Below, one piece after another: positions 1-8,868 of a stretch of 64,000 nucleotides of DNA (positions within the stretch are counted from its first letter, which is position 1; every line of letters starts with the position of its first letter). A program made the translations under genes and the position numbers. The DNA is taken from positions 496,001-560,000 of the forward strand of contig NZ_AP014836.1 in the NCBI RefSeq assembly GCF_002356115.1. Reading direction: 5' to 3'. This stretch comes from Candidatus Nitrosoglobus terrae (GTDB taxonomy: Bacteria > Pseudomonadota > Gammaproteobacteria > Nitrosococcales > Nitrosococcaceae). The notes under the pieces are model-generated. The model made no database searches and was not told the DNA's origin. It saw only the letters and a program-made list of their open reading frames with translations.

Positions 1-1
1 A

Positions 2-1543
2 TACGCCGAATATTGGTCCCCTGTCCCGTTCAGCCAATATTTAGATCCTGATACATACTACACACCTCCAAGTGCACCGGCTAAGGTTGCTACTCGAGAG
101 GAATGTATAAAGTGCCATAAAGATGAGACTAAAGGCTGGGTGCATTCATGGGAGCAAAGCGTACATGCGAACTTAGATGAGATTCGCAAATTAACCAAGG
201 ATGATCCGCGCTTCTATAAGAAGGAGCTTATACAGGAAGTTGAGAATAATCTTCGCTCTATGGGTAAGCTTAAAGAAGGTCAGAATCTCAAAGAAGTCTC
301 CTGTATCGATTGTCATGTGGGTATTGGTGCTGAAAAAGGTAGCCATAAAGAAGATCTTCGTCTCCCTGACGCTGCCGCTTGTGGAGTTTGCCATCTACAG
401 CAGTTTGCGGAGCGAGAATCAGAACGCGATACGCTTACTTGGCCGAGTACAGATGTTCATGGCAAAAAAATAGATCCCGTTTGGCCTCCAGGCCGCCCCT
501 CTCATGCTCTTGATTATCAAGCTAATGTAGAGCTTGCAACTTGGGCTGCAATGGAGGATCGGTCAATCGCAGATGGCTGTACCATGTGTCATATCAACCA
601 AAATCGCTGTGATACTTGCCATACCCGCCATCAGTTCTCGGCTACAGAAGCACGCAAGCCGGAGGCGTGTGGCTACTGTCATAATGGTGCCGATCATAAT
701 GAATATGAAAACTATATGATGTCAAAACATGGCACTGTTTATGAGACCCATAGTGATGAGTGGGACTGGAATTTACCGCTTAAAGATGCGGTTTCTAAAG
801 GAAAGCAAACTGCGCCTACCTGTGCTTTCTGTCATATGGAGTATGAGGGTGAATTTAGTCATAACGTAGTGCGTAAGGTGCGTTGGGCTTTTAATCCTCA
901 AGAAAAAATTGCAGATAACCTTGAACAAGGATGGTATACAGATCGCAGTAAGTCTTGGGTAAAGACCTGTAGAAATTGCCATTCAGGAAAATTTGCTAAG
1001 AGCTATCTAGAGTTTTCAGATAGTGGAACTATTTCTGGCCTTAAGAAGCAGATTGAAGTGAAAGGGATTATGGAGGCACTTTATAAGGATAAATTGCTAC
1101 CTGGCCAAACCACCAATCGCCCTCTTCCAGCTAAGCCAGAGCAGGATGGTCCAGGAGAATTCTTCCAGCTATTTATGGCTAAGGATAATAATCCCACTAC
1201 GGTTGAGCTAGCGTACTCTAAGCTGTGGGAGCAGGATTTACTCCAGAACTATAAGGGTCTTTTCCACGTATTCCCAGGTGGTTTTACCTATACATGGGGT
1301 TGGGCGCCTCTGATTCAACACTATGTTGAGATTCAAACTGAAAATACTAAGCTTCGAGATTTTGCTAAGTTGAAATCTCAAGTTGCTACGCTTGAATCTA
1401 CGGTAGGGAGGCTAAAAACTGCGAGCGTGCTAGATCTGGATAGTAAAATGAAGCAAGCTGTTATTGGAAGTCTTGGAAGTGGTATGGTACTTGTTGGTGT
1501 AGGCTTAGTAGCTTGGCGCCGTAAGCAGCAGACAAAAGGCTAA
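2..1543 (+). CDS. hao: Hydroxylamine oxidoreductase, 3' part (5' end outside window)
   Basis: This is the octahaem periplasmic enzyme that oxidises hydroxylamine in ammonia oxidation. The reading frame is open from base 2, and the visible 513 residues contain all eight CXXCH sites: CIKCH, CIDCH, CGVCH, CTMCH, CDTCH, CGYCH, CAFCH and CRNCH. The tyrosine in GFTYTWGW (codon at 1289-1291) lies about 237 residues after the fourth haem site. This fits the Tyr that cross-links to haem P460 in Nitrosomonas HAO. The C-terminus has a hydrophobic segment followed by RRKQQ, so the protein may be membrane-anchored. The family is about 570 residues long, so only the signal peptide and a short N-terminal part are missing. 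orf2 starts 6 bases after the stop codon, indicating one operon. Family assignment is secure. Confidence 0.96.
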   Translation, partial: YAEYWSPVPFSQYLDPDTYYTPPSAPAKVATREECIKCHKDETKGWVHSWEQSVHANLDEIRKLTKDDPRFYKKELIQEVENNLRSMGKLKEGQNLKEVSCIDCHVGIGAEKGSHKEDLRLPDAAACGVCHLQQFAERESERDTLTWPSTDVHGKKIDPVWPPGRPSHALDYQANVELATWAAMEDRSIADGCTMCHINQNRCDTCHTRHQFSATEARKPEACGYCHNGADHNEYENYMMSKHGTVYETHSDEWDWNLPLKDAVSKGKQTAPTCAFCHMEYEGEFSHNVVRKVRWAFNPQEKIADNLEQGWYTDRSKSWVKTCRNCHSGKFAKSYLEFSDSGTISGLKKQIEVKGIMEALYKDKLLPGQTTNRPLPAKPEQDGPGEFFQLFMAKDNNPTTVELAYSKLWEQDLLQNYKGLFHVFPGGFTYTWGWAPLIQHYVEIQTENTKLRDFAKLKSQVATLESTVGRLKTASVLDLDSKMKQAVIGSLGSGMVLVGVGLVAWRRKQQTKG

Positions 1544-1549
1544 CAATTC

Positions 1550-2614
1550 GTGTCTGTAGCTAAAGAAGAAGCTGTGCTACCCTCCTCAACTGGAGTAGGT
1601 AAAGCTCCCCTGCTTATCGGTTTAGTTTTGATAGCGGGGGGGCTTCTCCTCTTAAGCTGGCTTGGTTGGGCGTTATTTAACTCAACTGATGGCCAGAAAG
1701 CTCCATACCATTATAAGAAAATAGCAGAGGGTGGATTAGGAGAATTCTCAGACCTAGTAGATCTTAAGGTTTACGAGGACGAGGGGATTACTATCCGTAA
1801 GTATGAATTAATCGATGAGAAAGTACAGAAAGGTCCTCTAGTAGAGCTTTATGCTGGATCTAAGGATGGCCGAACTCCTGTATTACTGGAGTGGAAGAAT
1901 AATCTAAGAGAGCCGCTGTTAGCTATTAGTGGTGATGTTAAAGATTTAGCTAACCTAGCTCAGGCAGTTAGTCAGCACGTGTCCTCTAAGGCAGTGCTGC
2001 TAGGCTGGTGGGATATATCTCGTCGTCTTGAGTTGCTTACAGGGGTAAATACCTTATTTCATGAGAATTTAGTTCAACCTTTGCTAATACCTGCTCCATG
2101 GGTTAGTCAACAAAAGGCAATTGAAGAGCTAGAAAGTAAATTTTGGCAGGCTACTAAATCAACTGAGGAAAAAGATCGCTTAAAGCGTGTTGTAGACGCG
2201 CTGCTAGCCGATGAAGTAACCGGAACCTCGATGCTAAGGGAACTTGCTGAAGGCCGTGAAGCATATGTTGTTATTCATTCCTCTGATGCTTATAAATTAG
2301 GTGTAATGGAGCCTGATCGCTTTGGTATTGGTTATAGAGATTTTCCTAACCAAGGTGATAGTCATGCGCTGATACCTCATGTTAAAGAGTGGGTAAAGGG
2401 GCAGGGCTATAAAGCTTATCTAGTTGAACGAGTAGATAAAGATGTGGTTCGCGCTTATTTTTTGAGCGATGATGCTTCTAAAAGCTCTTTAATAGCTAAA
2501 ATGTTGCCATTTAACTCTTCAAACCCAATGAAGCTTAAAGCACTTCGTCTTCTTGCTCAATATGGAGGTTATTGGGTCTATTCCCTATCACCCACTGATA
2601 ATAGTACTGGTTAA
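1550..2614 (+). CDS. Nitrifier orf2 protein of the hao cluster
   Basis: This 354-residue protein follows hao after 6 bases and starts with GTG. The position matches the conserved orf2 gene that lies between hao and cycA in ammonia oxidisers, whose function is not established. The sequence shows one N-terminal membrane segment at about residues 19-42 and then a large soluble domain, presumably periplasmic, with no haem motifs. The tight spacing suggests translational coupling to hao and a role in HAO assembly, anchoring or electron transfer. The orf2 name rests on position and general architecture, not on a database match. Confidence 0.75.
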   Translation: MSVAKEEAVLPSSTGVGKAPLLIGLVLIAGGLLLLSWLGWALFNSTDGQKAPYHYKKIAEGGLGEFSDLVDLKVYEDEGITIRKYELIDEKVQKGPLVELYAGSKDGRTPVLLEWKNNLREPLLAISGDVKDLANLAQAVSQHVSSKAVLLGWWDISRRLELLTGVNTLFHENLVQPLLIPAPWVSQQKAIEELESKFWQATKSTEEKDRLKRVVDALLADEVTGTSMLRELAEGREAYVVIHSSDAYKLGVMEPDRFGIGYRDFPNQGDSHALIPHVKEWVKGQGYKAYLVERVDKDVVRAYFLSDDASKSSLIAKMLPFNSSNPMKLKALRLLAQYGGYWVYSLSPTDNSTG

Positions 2615-2641
2615 TTTTATTTTTAATAGAAAAATAACGCT

Positions 2642-3126
2642 ATGTGCCGGATAGTAAAACATTCAGTTTTCTATAGTCTATTTTCAGCTGTTATGAAGGC
2701 AGTAACTTTCTTTCGAGCGCAAAGTAGATCACCCTATAATAGATTTAAGGGTAGAAGTTTGCTGTATAAATTGTGGTTTAAGGTAACTTATGGACAAGCT
2801 ATAAAAGTCTTGGTCGGTAAAGAGACAGGGGCAAAAGGAAAAATAAGATTAAGCCCTAATAATGCCAACAAAGCTGCAACTAAGGAGCTTAATAATTCTT
2901 GGGGCTTTATTCTTTGGGGAATTTTGCAGAGCTGGAGCAGGTGTTAATGGATAGAAAGCATGTGGAGTATTGCAGCGCGTACTATTTAAACCAGCTGACT
3001 TTCCTACAGTTTCATGTTGAAGAGCTTTACGTATCTTTTATTACTACCCTTAAAGTAGATTGGAAATTCCAGTTTAAATTTAAAGAATCAGCGCGTAATG
3101 AAGGGGCAATGCATGAGGCATTATAA
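2642..3126 (+). pseudogene. cycA: Decayed cytochrome c554 gene (cycA remnant)
   Basis: This stretch sits exactly where cycA is expected, between orf2 and cycB, but no frame contains a CXXCH haem site. Two overlapping frames, 2642-2947 and 2899-3126, carry fragments that resemble Nitrosomonas c554 as I remember it. FKGR resembles the FEGR before haem 1. AKGKIRLSPN resembles AKQKAKLDP. EYCSAYYLN resembles ERCSACHLN. VDWKFQFKF followed by AMHE resembles VDAKYTFKF followed by AMHE. In the third of these the haem motif CSACH reads CSAYY, which needs only TGC to TAC and CAT to TAT. The frame changes near 2900, and the region with haems 2 and 3 seems deleted. I infer a pseudogene of the tetrahaem electron acceptor of HAO. 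An unrelated small ORF is possible but less likely. Confidence 0.62.
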
Positions 3127-3202
3127 GCTAAGTAAGGTCTACTTTTTCTTGCAGCCCTGTATTCTAAAAGCACGCTACACCGCCTGAGGAGTAAAAAGTA
3201 TT

Positions 3203-3844
3203 ATGTTGTTGTCTAAGTTAAAACAATGGTGTCAAACCATTTGTGAGTATTTTAAGGTTAACTGGCGCCCTATATCGATTGGAGCAGGAGGGTTTTTTGC
3301 TTTAATTGTTATCGTTTTTGGTGGCGAAGCTGCATTGTCAACAACCACGTTTTGTACCAGCTGCCATTCTATGTCCTATCCCTACAAGGAATTAAAGACA
3401 TCTGCACATTATGGATCCTATGGAATAGAGCCTCAATGTAAAGATTGTCATATCCCTCAAGGGTTAGCCAATTTTCATTTAGCAGTAGCAACCCACGTGG
3501 TAGATGGCGCTCGAGAACTTTATCTTGAAACGATGCATGATTACTCAACACTTGAGAAATTTAATGAGCGTCGACAAGAGATGGCTCATCACGCTCGCTT
3601 AAATTTAAAAGGCTGGGATAGCATGACTTGTCGGCGTTGTCATGAGAATCCGCAGCCTGTCGCTAAATCTGGCCAGAAGGCGCATAAAAAGCTTGCCCAA
3701 GGATGGACATGCATTGATTGTCATCAAAATCTTGTGCATGCAAAAGTGGAGTTTACTGATCTCAATGCCAGCCTTAAGAAAGGTAAGATGGTGATTACTA
3801 AGGAAATAGATTGGACGGATAAGTATCCACTGGCAAACCGTTGA
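3203..3844 (+). CDS. cycB: NapC/NirT-family tetrahaem cytochrome, cM552 type
   Basis: This 213-residue membrane-anchored c-type cytochrome has one N-terminal transmembrane helix at about residues 24-46. Four haem sites follow: CTSCH (in CTSCHSM, the NapC/NrfH-style first haem with a nearby Met), CKDCH, CRRCH and CIDCH. In nitrifiers it passes electrons from the HAO side to the quinone pool, normally through c554. A GAGGAG ribosome-binding site lies at 3186-3191. It is the last gene of the hao cluster and ends just before a strong terminator. With the upstream cycA apparently dead, this protein might receive electrons directly or from a c554 encoded elsewhere; that is inference. Confidence 0.9.
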   Translation: MLLSKLKQWCQTICEYFKVNWRPISIGAGGFFALIVIVFGGEAALSTTTFCTSCHSMSYPYKELKTSAHYGSYGIEPQCKDCHIPQGLANFHLAVATHVVDGARELYLETMHDYSTLEKFNERRQEMAHHARLNLKGWDSMTCRRCHENPQPVAKSGQKAHKKLAQGWTCIDCHQNLVHAKVEFTDLNASLKKGKMVITKEIDWTDKYPLANR

Positions 3845-3883
3845 TAGAAGAAAGAGATACTTAAAAATAAGTAAATTTATTAT

Positions 3884-3914
3884 TAAGAACCCCGACAGCT
3901 TGCCGGGGTTCTTA
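3884..3914. terminator. Bidirectional terminator between cycB and proS
   Basis: An 11-bp perfect stem (3884-3894 pairing with 3904-3914) with a GC-rich core and A/T-rich flanks lies between the convergent cycB and proS genes. It can serve both strands. Confidence 0.85.
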
Positions 3915-3924
3915 GTTTCTAACT

Positions 3925-5637
3925 TTAAACTTCCATCTGAGATTTAAGTTGAAGTATTAGGTTATCATCTAATTTGATCTGAATGGTTTTAGCATCTCGA
4001 CGCCGTTTATACTCCACAGTATTCGTTTCTAACCCTCGATCGCTAATAATTAAACGATGGGGAATACCAATCAGATCCATGTCAGCGAAGATAACTCCAG
4101 AGCGAAGCTGACGGTCATCTAATAAAATTTCATATCCAGCTACTTGTAGTTTAGTGTAGAGCATCTCTGTTATTTCTTTAACTTGTGCTGATTTATGTGA
4201 ATTAATAGGGATAAGTGCTAGTTGGAAAGGAGCGATAGAATCAGGCCAGATAATGCCGTGCTCATCATAATTTTGTTCAATAGCAGCAGCTACTATCCTA
4301 GATACACCAATACCATAACAGCCCATAGTTAAAATAGTGCTGCGCCCTGTTTTGTCTAATACAGTGGTATTCATGGCTCGACTATATTTTTCGCCTAACT
4401 GAAAAATATGGCCAACTTCAATGCCTCGGGCGATAGATAAAATACCTTCCCCATGAGGATTTGGATCTTTATTGATTACATTACGAATATCAGCGGTTAT
4501 TGGTTCCGGTAAATCGCGCCCCCAGTTGGCTCCTATAAAGTGTTTACCCTCTATATTGGCGCCACAAACGAAATCCACTGATTGAGCCGCACTATAATCT
4601 GCAATGATCGGAATTTGAAGACCCATAGGACCTAGGAAACCAATACTAGCACCACAAATTTTTTCTATTTGCTCAGGGGTAGCAAATTGAAGAGGATTGG
4701 CTACTTGAGGAAGTTTTTGTGCTTTTATCGCATTGAGATCGTGATCCCCTCGAAGTACAAGGGCAATTAACCCTTCCTCACCGCCTTGTACTAACAAGGT
4801 TTTAAGACAACGTTGAGGGGAAATATTAAGAAATTGGCTAATTTCTGTAATAGTACGCTGTTCTGGCGTCGCTATTAAAGATAAATTTTCTTTTGGAGAT
4901 TCAGGTTTATCTAGAGAGGGGAGGGCTGGCGCTAGCTCTACATTAGCTGCGTAATGGCCCTTGTCTGAGACCGCAATAGCATCCTCACCCGAGGCGGCAA
5001 GTACATGAAATTCATGGGAAACTTTACCGCCAATTGCGCCCGTATCGGCTTGCACCGCCCTAAAATCTAGGCCAATTCGCTCAAAAATATGACAATAAGC
5101 TGCATACATTTGTTCATAGGTTTGTTCTAATGATTCTTGATCCAGATGAAAAGAGTAAGCATCCTTCATTAAGAATTCTCTGGCTCTCATAATTCCAAAT
5201 CGAGGCCGAATTTCATCCCGGAATTTAGTTTGAATTTGGTAAAAGGTAGCCGGTAGCTGTTTATAACTTTGTATCTCATGGCGAATCAAATCGGTAATAA
5301 TTTCCTCATGGGTAGGGCCAAAGCAGAATGAGCGCTGGTGGCGATCAGTAAATCGCAGTAACTCTGGCCCGAACTGTTCCCACCTTCCTGTTTCCTGCCA
5401 AAGTTCAGCAGGTTGTATGGCTGGCATTAATATCTCCTGCGCTCCCGTTTTATCCATTTCTTCACGGATAATATTTTCGACCTTACGAAGAACCCGTAAA
5501 CCAAGGGGCAGCCACGTATAAAGTCCCCCAGCAAGGCGGCGAATGAATCCACCTCTAAGCATAAGCTGATGGCTAATGATTTCAGTATCAGCCGGAATTT
5601 CGCGGGTAGTTGCAAGCAAGTATTGAGAAGTACGCAT
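3925..5637 (-). CDS. proS: Prolyl-tRNA synthetase, bacterial type
   Basis: This 570-residue class II aminoacyl-tRNA synthetase charges tRNA-Pro in the cytoplasm. Motif 2 is seen around [20 protein letters not shown] and motif 3 around [14 protein letters not shown]. Between them, from about residue 230 to 400, is the insertion domain that edits mischarged Ala-tRNA-Pro. A C-terminal anticodon-binding domain follows. Length and architecture are those of the long bacterial ProRS. It is transcribed alone, converging on cycB with the terminator at 3884-3914 between them. Nothing unusual was seen. Confidence 0.97.
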   Translation of the reverse strand: MRTSQYLLATTREIPADTEIISHQLMLRGGFIRRLAGGLYTWLPLGLRVLRKVENIIREEMDKTGAQEILMPAIQPAELWQETGRWEQFGPELLRFTDRHQRSFCFGPTHEEIITDLIRHEIQSYKQLPATFYQIQTKFRDEIRPRFGIMRAREFLMKDAYSFHLDQESLEQTYEQMYAAYCHIFERIGLDFRAVQADTGAIGGKVSHEFHVLAASGEDAIAVSDKGHYAANVELAPALPSLDKPESPKENLSLIATPEQRTITEISQFLNISPQRCLKTLLVQGGEEGLIALVLRGDHDLNAIKAQKLPQVANPLQFATPEQIEKICGASIGFLGPMGLQIPIIADYSAAQSVDFVCGANIEGKHFIGANWGRDLPEPITADIRNVINKDPNPHGEGILSIARGIEVGHIFQLGEKYSRAMNTTVLDKTGRSTILTMGCYGIGVSRIVAAAIEQNYDEHGIIWPDSIAPFQLALIPINSHKSAQVKEITEMLYTKLQVAGYEILLDDRQLRSGVIFADMDLIGIPHRLIISDRGLETNTVEYKRRRDAKTIQIKLDDNLILQLKSQMEV

Positions 5638-6098
5638 AATTTGTATTGTGAGTGGCTGTATTAGCTAAAAATTAGCTATTTTACATTGGTTTAGGCAACA
5701 AGTCGCCTGCTAGCATCAGGGCGCTTTACCTTTAAGTCTATAATCTATTTTTCGTTTTGATCATACTATCCAGTTTTAGGTGGTATATGGTTTTTTGAAA
5801 CGATATGCTCAGTCCGCACACCGTGAAAACAAACGATGTCCTCAAAGGTTTTTTTGAATAAATTGTTAGGGTTTATGCCGTCTATATTGATTTCCTGTCT
5901 TGCTACTAGTGAGCAGCACCTAGGCTTGTTTTTTGATGAGAGCTTCCAGAACGGCTGCGGGCATCCACATGAGCAGACGGCATAAGTGCCGTAATAAAGA
6001 TACTATATATGATTCTAGCGATATGTTTATATTTCTATTCTATATTCTTTAACATCTGAGTTTAGTAGCGCGCGTAGCGTATCCGCTGGGATAAGTAG
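5638..6098. other. Intergenic region with an 11-bp inverted repeat
   Basis: I see no convincing gene here. The notable item is a perfect inverted repeat, TTATGCCGTCT at 5873-5883 and its complement at 5975-5985, enclosing about 91 bases. It could be the foot of a structured RNA or the ends of a small relic element. I could not assign it. Confidence 0.4.
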
Positions 6099-6833
6099 TT
6101 AGATTATTGGTTCCGCTTTCTCCCATAGTTCCTCATAAATCTTCAATGTTTTAGGAACTATGTCAGCAGAAATGGGGTCAAGATATGTTGGATTCTTTAC
6201 TGCGGCATCTTTAATCGAAGTGCCAAATACCCAGCATTGTTTTGAGTCTATAAAGATAACTCTATCGTGTATTGTTTTGCTCTGTCGAATGCTGATTTTA
6301 ACGTTGTGCTGTGTGCTGAAGGCAGCTGCTGCCTCCTTTACCTTTGCATGCTCGGAAACTAGGAGTTGCACAGCTATGGATGAGCTAATATTGCCGGAAA
6401 GATATCGATCAAAGATAGCATCATCCATGTACGGGTCTACAATGAATACCGTTCTTGTCGCCTTACCCAAGATCTTGTTGAGATCTTTGAAGAAGTCGTA
6501 TACAGCGCCAGGGCCAAAAACTTGGCCAGCATCTTGCGGGAGCGTACTTTCAAGCGATGCAATTGCTTCACGGATCGTTGTGAGAACGATGCCATAGCAC
6601 ATCTGGCGCTGAAGATTACCTATCATTGCCTTGGTAACTGTTTGAAATTTATTAGCCCGTGTTTGATCCCACTTACTGATAAGAGACAATGCCTCTCCAA
6701 GCCATTTATATTGTGCATCTCCATACTTTACATCACCTTCCAATGGAGGTTGTTCCCGGAGTAGGCATTGAAGAAATTCTAATAAGATTTGTGGAATCAT
6801 AGACAAAAAATTTAATTTACAATTAGATAGCAC
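6099..6833 (-). CDS. PLD-like (phospholipase D superfamily) domain protein
   Basis: This 244-residue protein has an N-terminal helical part and a C-terminal domain starting near FIVDPYMDDAIFDRYL. That domain continues to IHDRVIFIDSKQCWVFGTSIKDA, which resembles a single HKD-type phospholipase D half-site in which the lysine position is occupied by another residue (HDR). Family members include nucleases and restriction- or defence-related proteins. A single half-site would require dimerisation for activity. The start is uncertain: the longest frame begins with GTG at 6833, and ATG at 6800 is a good alternative. Neither has a clear Shine-Dalgarno sequence. Its neighbour upstream is a DUF2130 protein, a family with a nuclease-like C-terminal region. 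Substrate is unknown. Confidence 0.6.
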   Translation of the reverse strand: MLSNCKLNFLSMIPQILLEFLQCLLREQPPLEGDVKYGDAQYKWLGEALSLISKWDQTRANKFQTVTKAMIGNLQRQMCYGIVLTTIREAIASLESTLPQDAGQVFGPGAVYDFFKDLNKILGKATRTVFIVDPYMDDAIFDRYLSGNISSSIAVQLLVSEHAKVKEAAAAFSTQHNVKISIRQSKTIHDRVIFIDSKQCWVFGTSIKDAAVKNPTYLDPISADIVPKTLKIYEELWEKAEPII

Positions 6834-6942
6834 CGATCATACCATGGAAGGATTACGCCTACAGGTGATAGATATTGAATTTACAGGTTGTAGAATTATT
6901 GCGCGGGTAGGCAAGAGAGATGAGGATCGGGTGACGAATACT

Positions 6943-8199
6943 TTAGGGTATAAGACTATCGTTAAACTCAAGTTGAGGGACTGTCTGAACCGCATTACCG
7001 GCAATGCCCCGAATAGCGCCGTACATATGAGTAGTACTTTGCAGTACGCGTTCGATCTCCTTTTCCCGTTTCTTCCACAGAGTTTCCATTTGCCGCTTCT
7101 CGTTTGCTAAACCTGATTGCAGTTGGCTAAATCCTTCTACAATGGCTTCAATCTGTAGGCGAAATTCAGTGCTGGTAATGTAATCATAAATCATACTCAT
7201 TTTATCGCCCTTATTTTCTTGGAAGGCGAACGCAGTATGTAATTGGATGACTGATTCTCGAAGGACGCGGGACAGTCCTTTAAATTCCTCATAGGTGCAA
7301 ATCCAAATCCCTTCTTTTTGCCCTAATCTTTCCATATCTTTGGGCATGGTTTCAGTGACAATAACGCCAAATGTAGCCCCGTTAGCCCGTAAATCATCTT
7401 TAAACTTGGCGATCCAGCTGGGTTGAAACTCTTTAGTCCGTTTACTTTCATAATAAATAGCGCCTACGTTTTGGCATCGCTGAGTATTGACTCTGTGAAT
7501 GCAGTCAGCCCCTCGGGCACCTTTTTTGACTTCTTCAACCGTATCAAAAGGAAATTCTTCACTCAGCCACTTTTCAATGGCAATTTCTTGAGCTTCTCCT
7601 TGAGCTTGTACTGATCCTTGTTCGGCTTTTCTATGGGCCTCTTTGAGCTGATCGGTGAGTTGGGTGATGAGTTTTTCTTTCTCTAGGAGCTTTAACTCTA
7701 TGTTTGATTCTAGGGCTTTCTGGATCTTCTCTCGTTCATTTTGGAGCGCTTCGGTAAGTTTTCTCTCAGCCTCAGATTCAATCTCGCTTCTTAATTCGTC
7801 TTTTTCTCGCATCAGTTTGGAAATATCCGCCTTTGCTTTATTAAGTTCCTTTACCTGCTCGGTCTTTTTAGTCAGCTCTTCTTGAAGGCTTCTAGTTGAA
7901 TCTGCGGTTTCATCAGCCATTGTCTTTCTTAGTTCAGTTTCAATCTTTTGTTTTTCTAGCTGGAGCTGTTTACTGACATTTGCCTGAATAGTGGTGTCTA
8001 GCTGCTGTTTTTGCGCTTCAAGCTCAGTTCGGGTTTGATTTAGATCAGCTACTTTTTTTTCATACGCTTGGCGTTCTTGATCCCATTGCGCTTTATAAGT
8101 GTTGGAAATCTCCCTTTCCAATTGATGGCGGAGCATGGTATCCACATTAATCTCAGTGCTGCACTTAGGGCAGTTGATAGTTCCTTTTTCAAGACTCAT
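6943..8199 (-). CDS. DUF2130 family coiled-coil protein
   Basis: This protein of 418 residues starts with a CPKC zinc-finger-like motif (Cys9 and Cys12 from the chosen start). It continues with a long charged coiled coil from about residue 30 to 200, rich in Glu, Lys and Gln. The C-terminal DUF2130 domain runs from about residue 210 and contains EKWLSEEFPFDTVEEV and YYESKRTKEFQPSWIAKFK. This domain is distantly similar to restriction-endonuclease-like folds, but its function is not known. I chose the ATG at 8199 and not the longer frame from 8241. The longer start overlaps the MAPEG gene, while 8199 places the CPKC motif at the N-terminus as is usual in the family. Confidence 0.8.
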   Translation of the reverse strand: MSLEKGTINCPKCSTEINVDTMLRHQLEREISNTYKAQWDQERQAYEKKVADLNQTRTELEAQKQQLDTTIQANVSKQLQLEKQKIETELRKTMADETADSTRSLQEELTKKTEQVKELNKAKADISKLMREKDELRSEIESEAERKLTEALQNEREKIQKALESNIELKLLEKEKLITQLTDQLKEAHRKAEQGSVQAQGEAQEIAIEKWLSEEFPFDTVEEVKKGARGADCIHRVNTQRCQNVGAIYYESKRTKEFQPSWIAKFKDDLRANGATFGVIVTETMPKDMERLGQKEGIWICTYEEFKGLSRVLRESVIQLHTAFAFQENKGDKMSMIYDYITSTEFRLQIEAIVEGFSQLQSGLANEKRQMETLWKKREKEIERVLQSTTHMYGAIRGIAGNAVQTVPQLEFNDSLIP

Positions 8200-8215
8200 G
8201 ATGTTTCTAAAAGTG

Positions 8216-8641
8216 TTAACTAAGATTGATACTAATTGCAAACGCTACCCACATGGCCGTGAGTAATAAGAATCCCAGCATAAAGAGCAGAAAGCGATGC
8301 ATGACGTTATTATAAGTACAGTGAATAAGGCTATGAACTACCCGCAAAATAACAAAGAGCCATGCCAGTGATGGGAGCCAATTTGGAATGTGACTAGTTG
8401 CAAGGGCTATGGCACAAAGCGCATAAAAGAGCACCGGTACCTCAAACAAGTTGGAAAAATTATCCAATGCTCGGGTATCTTTTAGATGTTCTGAGGCTTG
8501 ATGCCGATGGGCAAGATTTTGCAGCGGTACGCCCGTTCTAGCCATTTCTGACATACGTAACTGTAATAGGCGCATCCCTACGGCAAAGGTGAGTATGACC
8601 ATAGCCGTACAGGCAAAAATAAGATATTCACTTGGATTCAT
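8216..8641 (-). CDS. MAPEG family membrane protein
   Basis: This 141-residue integral membrane protein has about four hydrophobic helices. The loop after the first helix (RTGVPLQNLAHRHQASEHLKD) and the motif ALDNFSNLFEVPVLFYAL are typical of the MAPEG superfamily, the membrane-associated proteins in eicosanoid and glutathione metabolism. The bacterial members of this subgroup are mostly uncharacterised. It lies 16 bases upstream of the DUF2130 gene on the same strand, so the two may be co-transcribed. Family assignment is good; substrate unknown. Confidence 0.85.
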   Translation of the reverse strand: MNPSEYLIFACTAMVILTFAVGMRLLQLRMSEMARTGVPLQNLAHRHQASEHLKDTRALDNFSNLFEVPVLFYALCAIALATSHIPNWLPSLAWLFVILRVVHSLIHCTYNNVMHRFLLFMLGFLLLTAMWVAFAISINLS

Positions 8642-8702
8642 TTTAGGATCTATCCAATATCATTAGGTTAAATATTCTTAATTTAACAGATCTCATAAAA
8701 TC

Positions 8703-8733
8703 CTCCACCTATAGCCTTTAAGCTTAGGTGGAG
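8703..8733 (-). terminator. Rho-independent terminator after the PSD-like gene
   Basis: A 9-bp stem (CTCCACCTA at 8703-8711 pairing with 8725-8733) is followed, on the minus strand, by a short T-rich tail. It lies downstream of the gene ending at 8869. Confidence 0.6.
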
Positions 8734-8868
8734 TAAGTTGTCTCATGTCGTGAAAGTACCGAGGTGGAAAGTCAGGCGTAAGCCTTATCAATTGCTAAGT
8801 TTTGCTTCTCAGGAGATTCTATAGCGCTGGTTTATTGCGTGAGCAAATAAACACTTAGAATACATGGC

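Noticed and set aside
6844-7110. Plus-strand frame of 88 codons
   Set aside because: Most of it is antisense to the DUF2130 gene and it has no ribosome-binding site or recognisable sequence.
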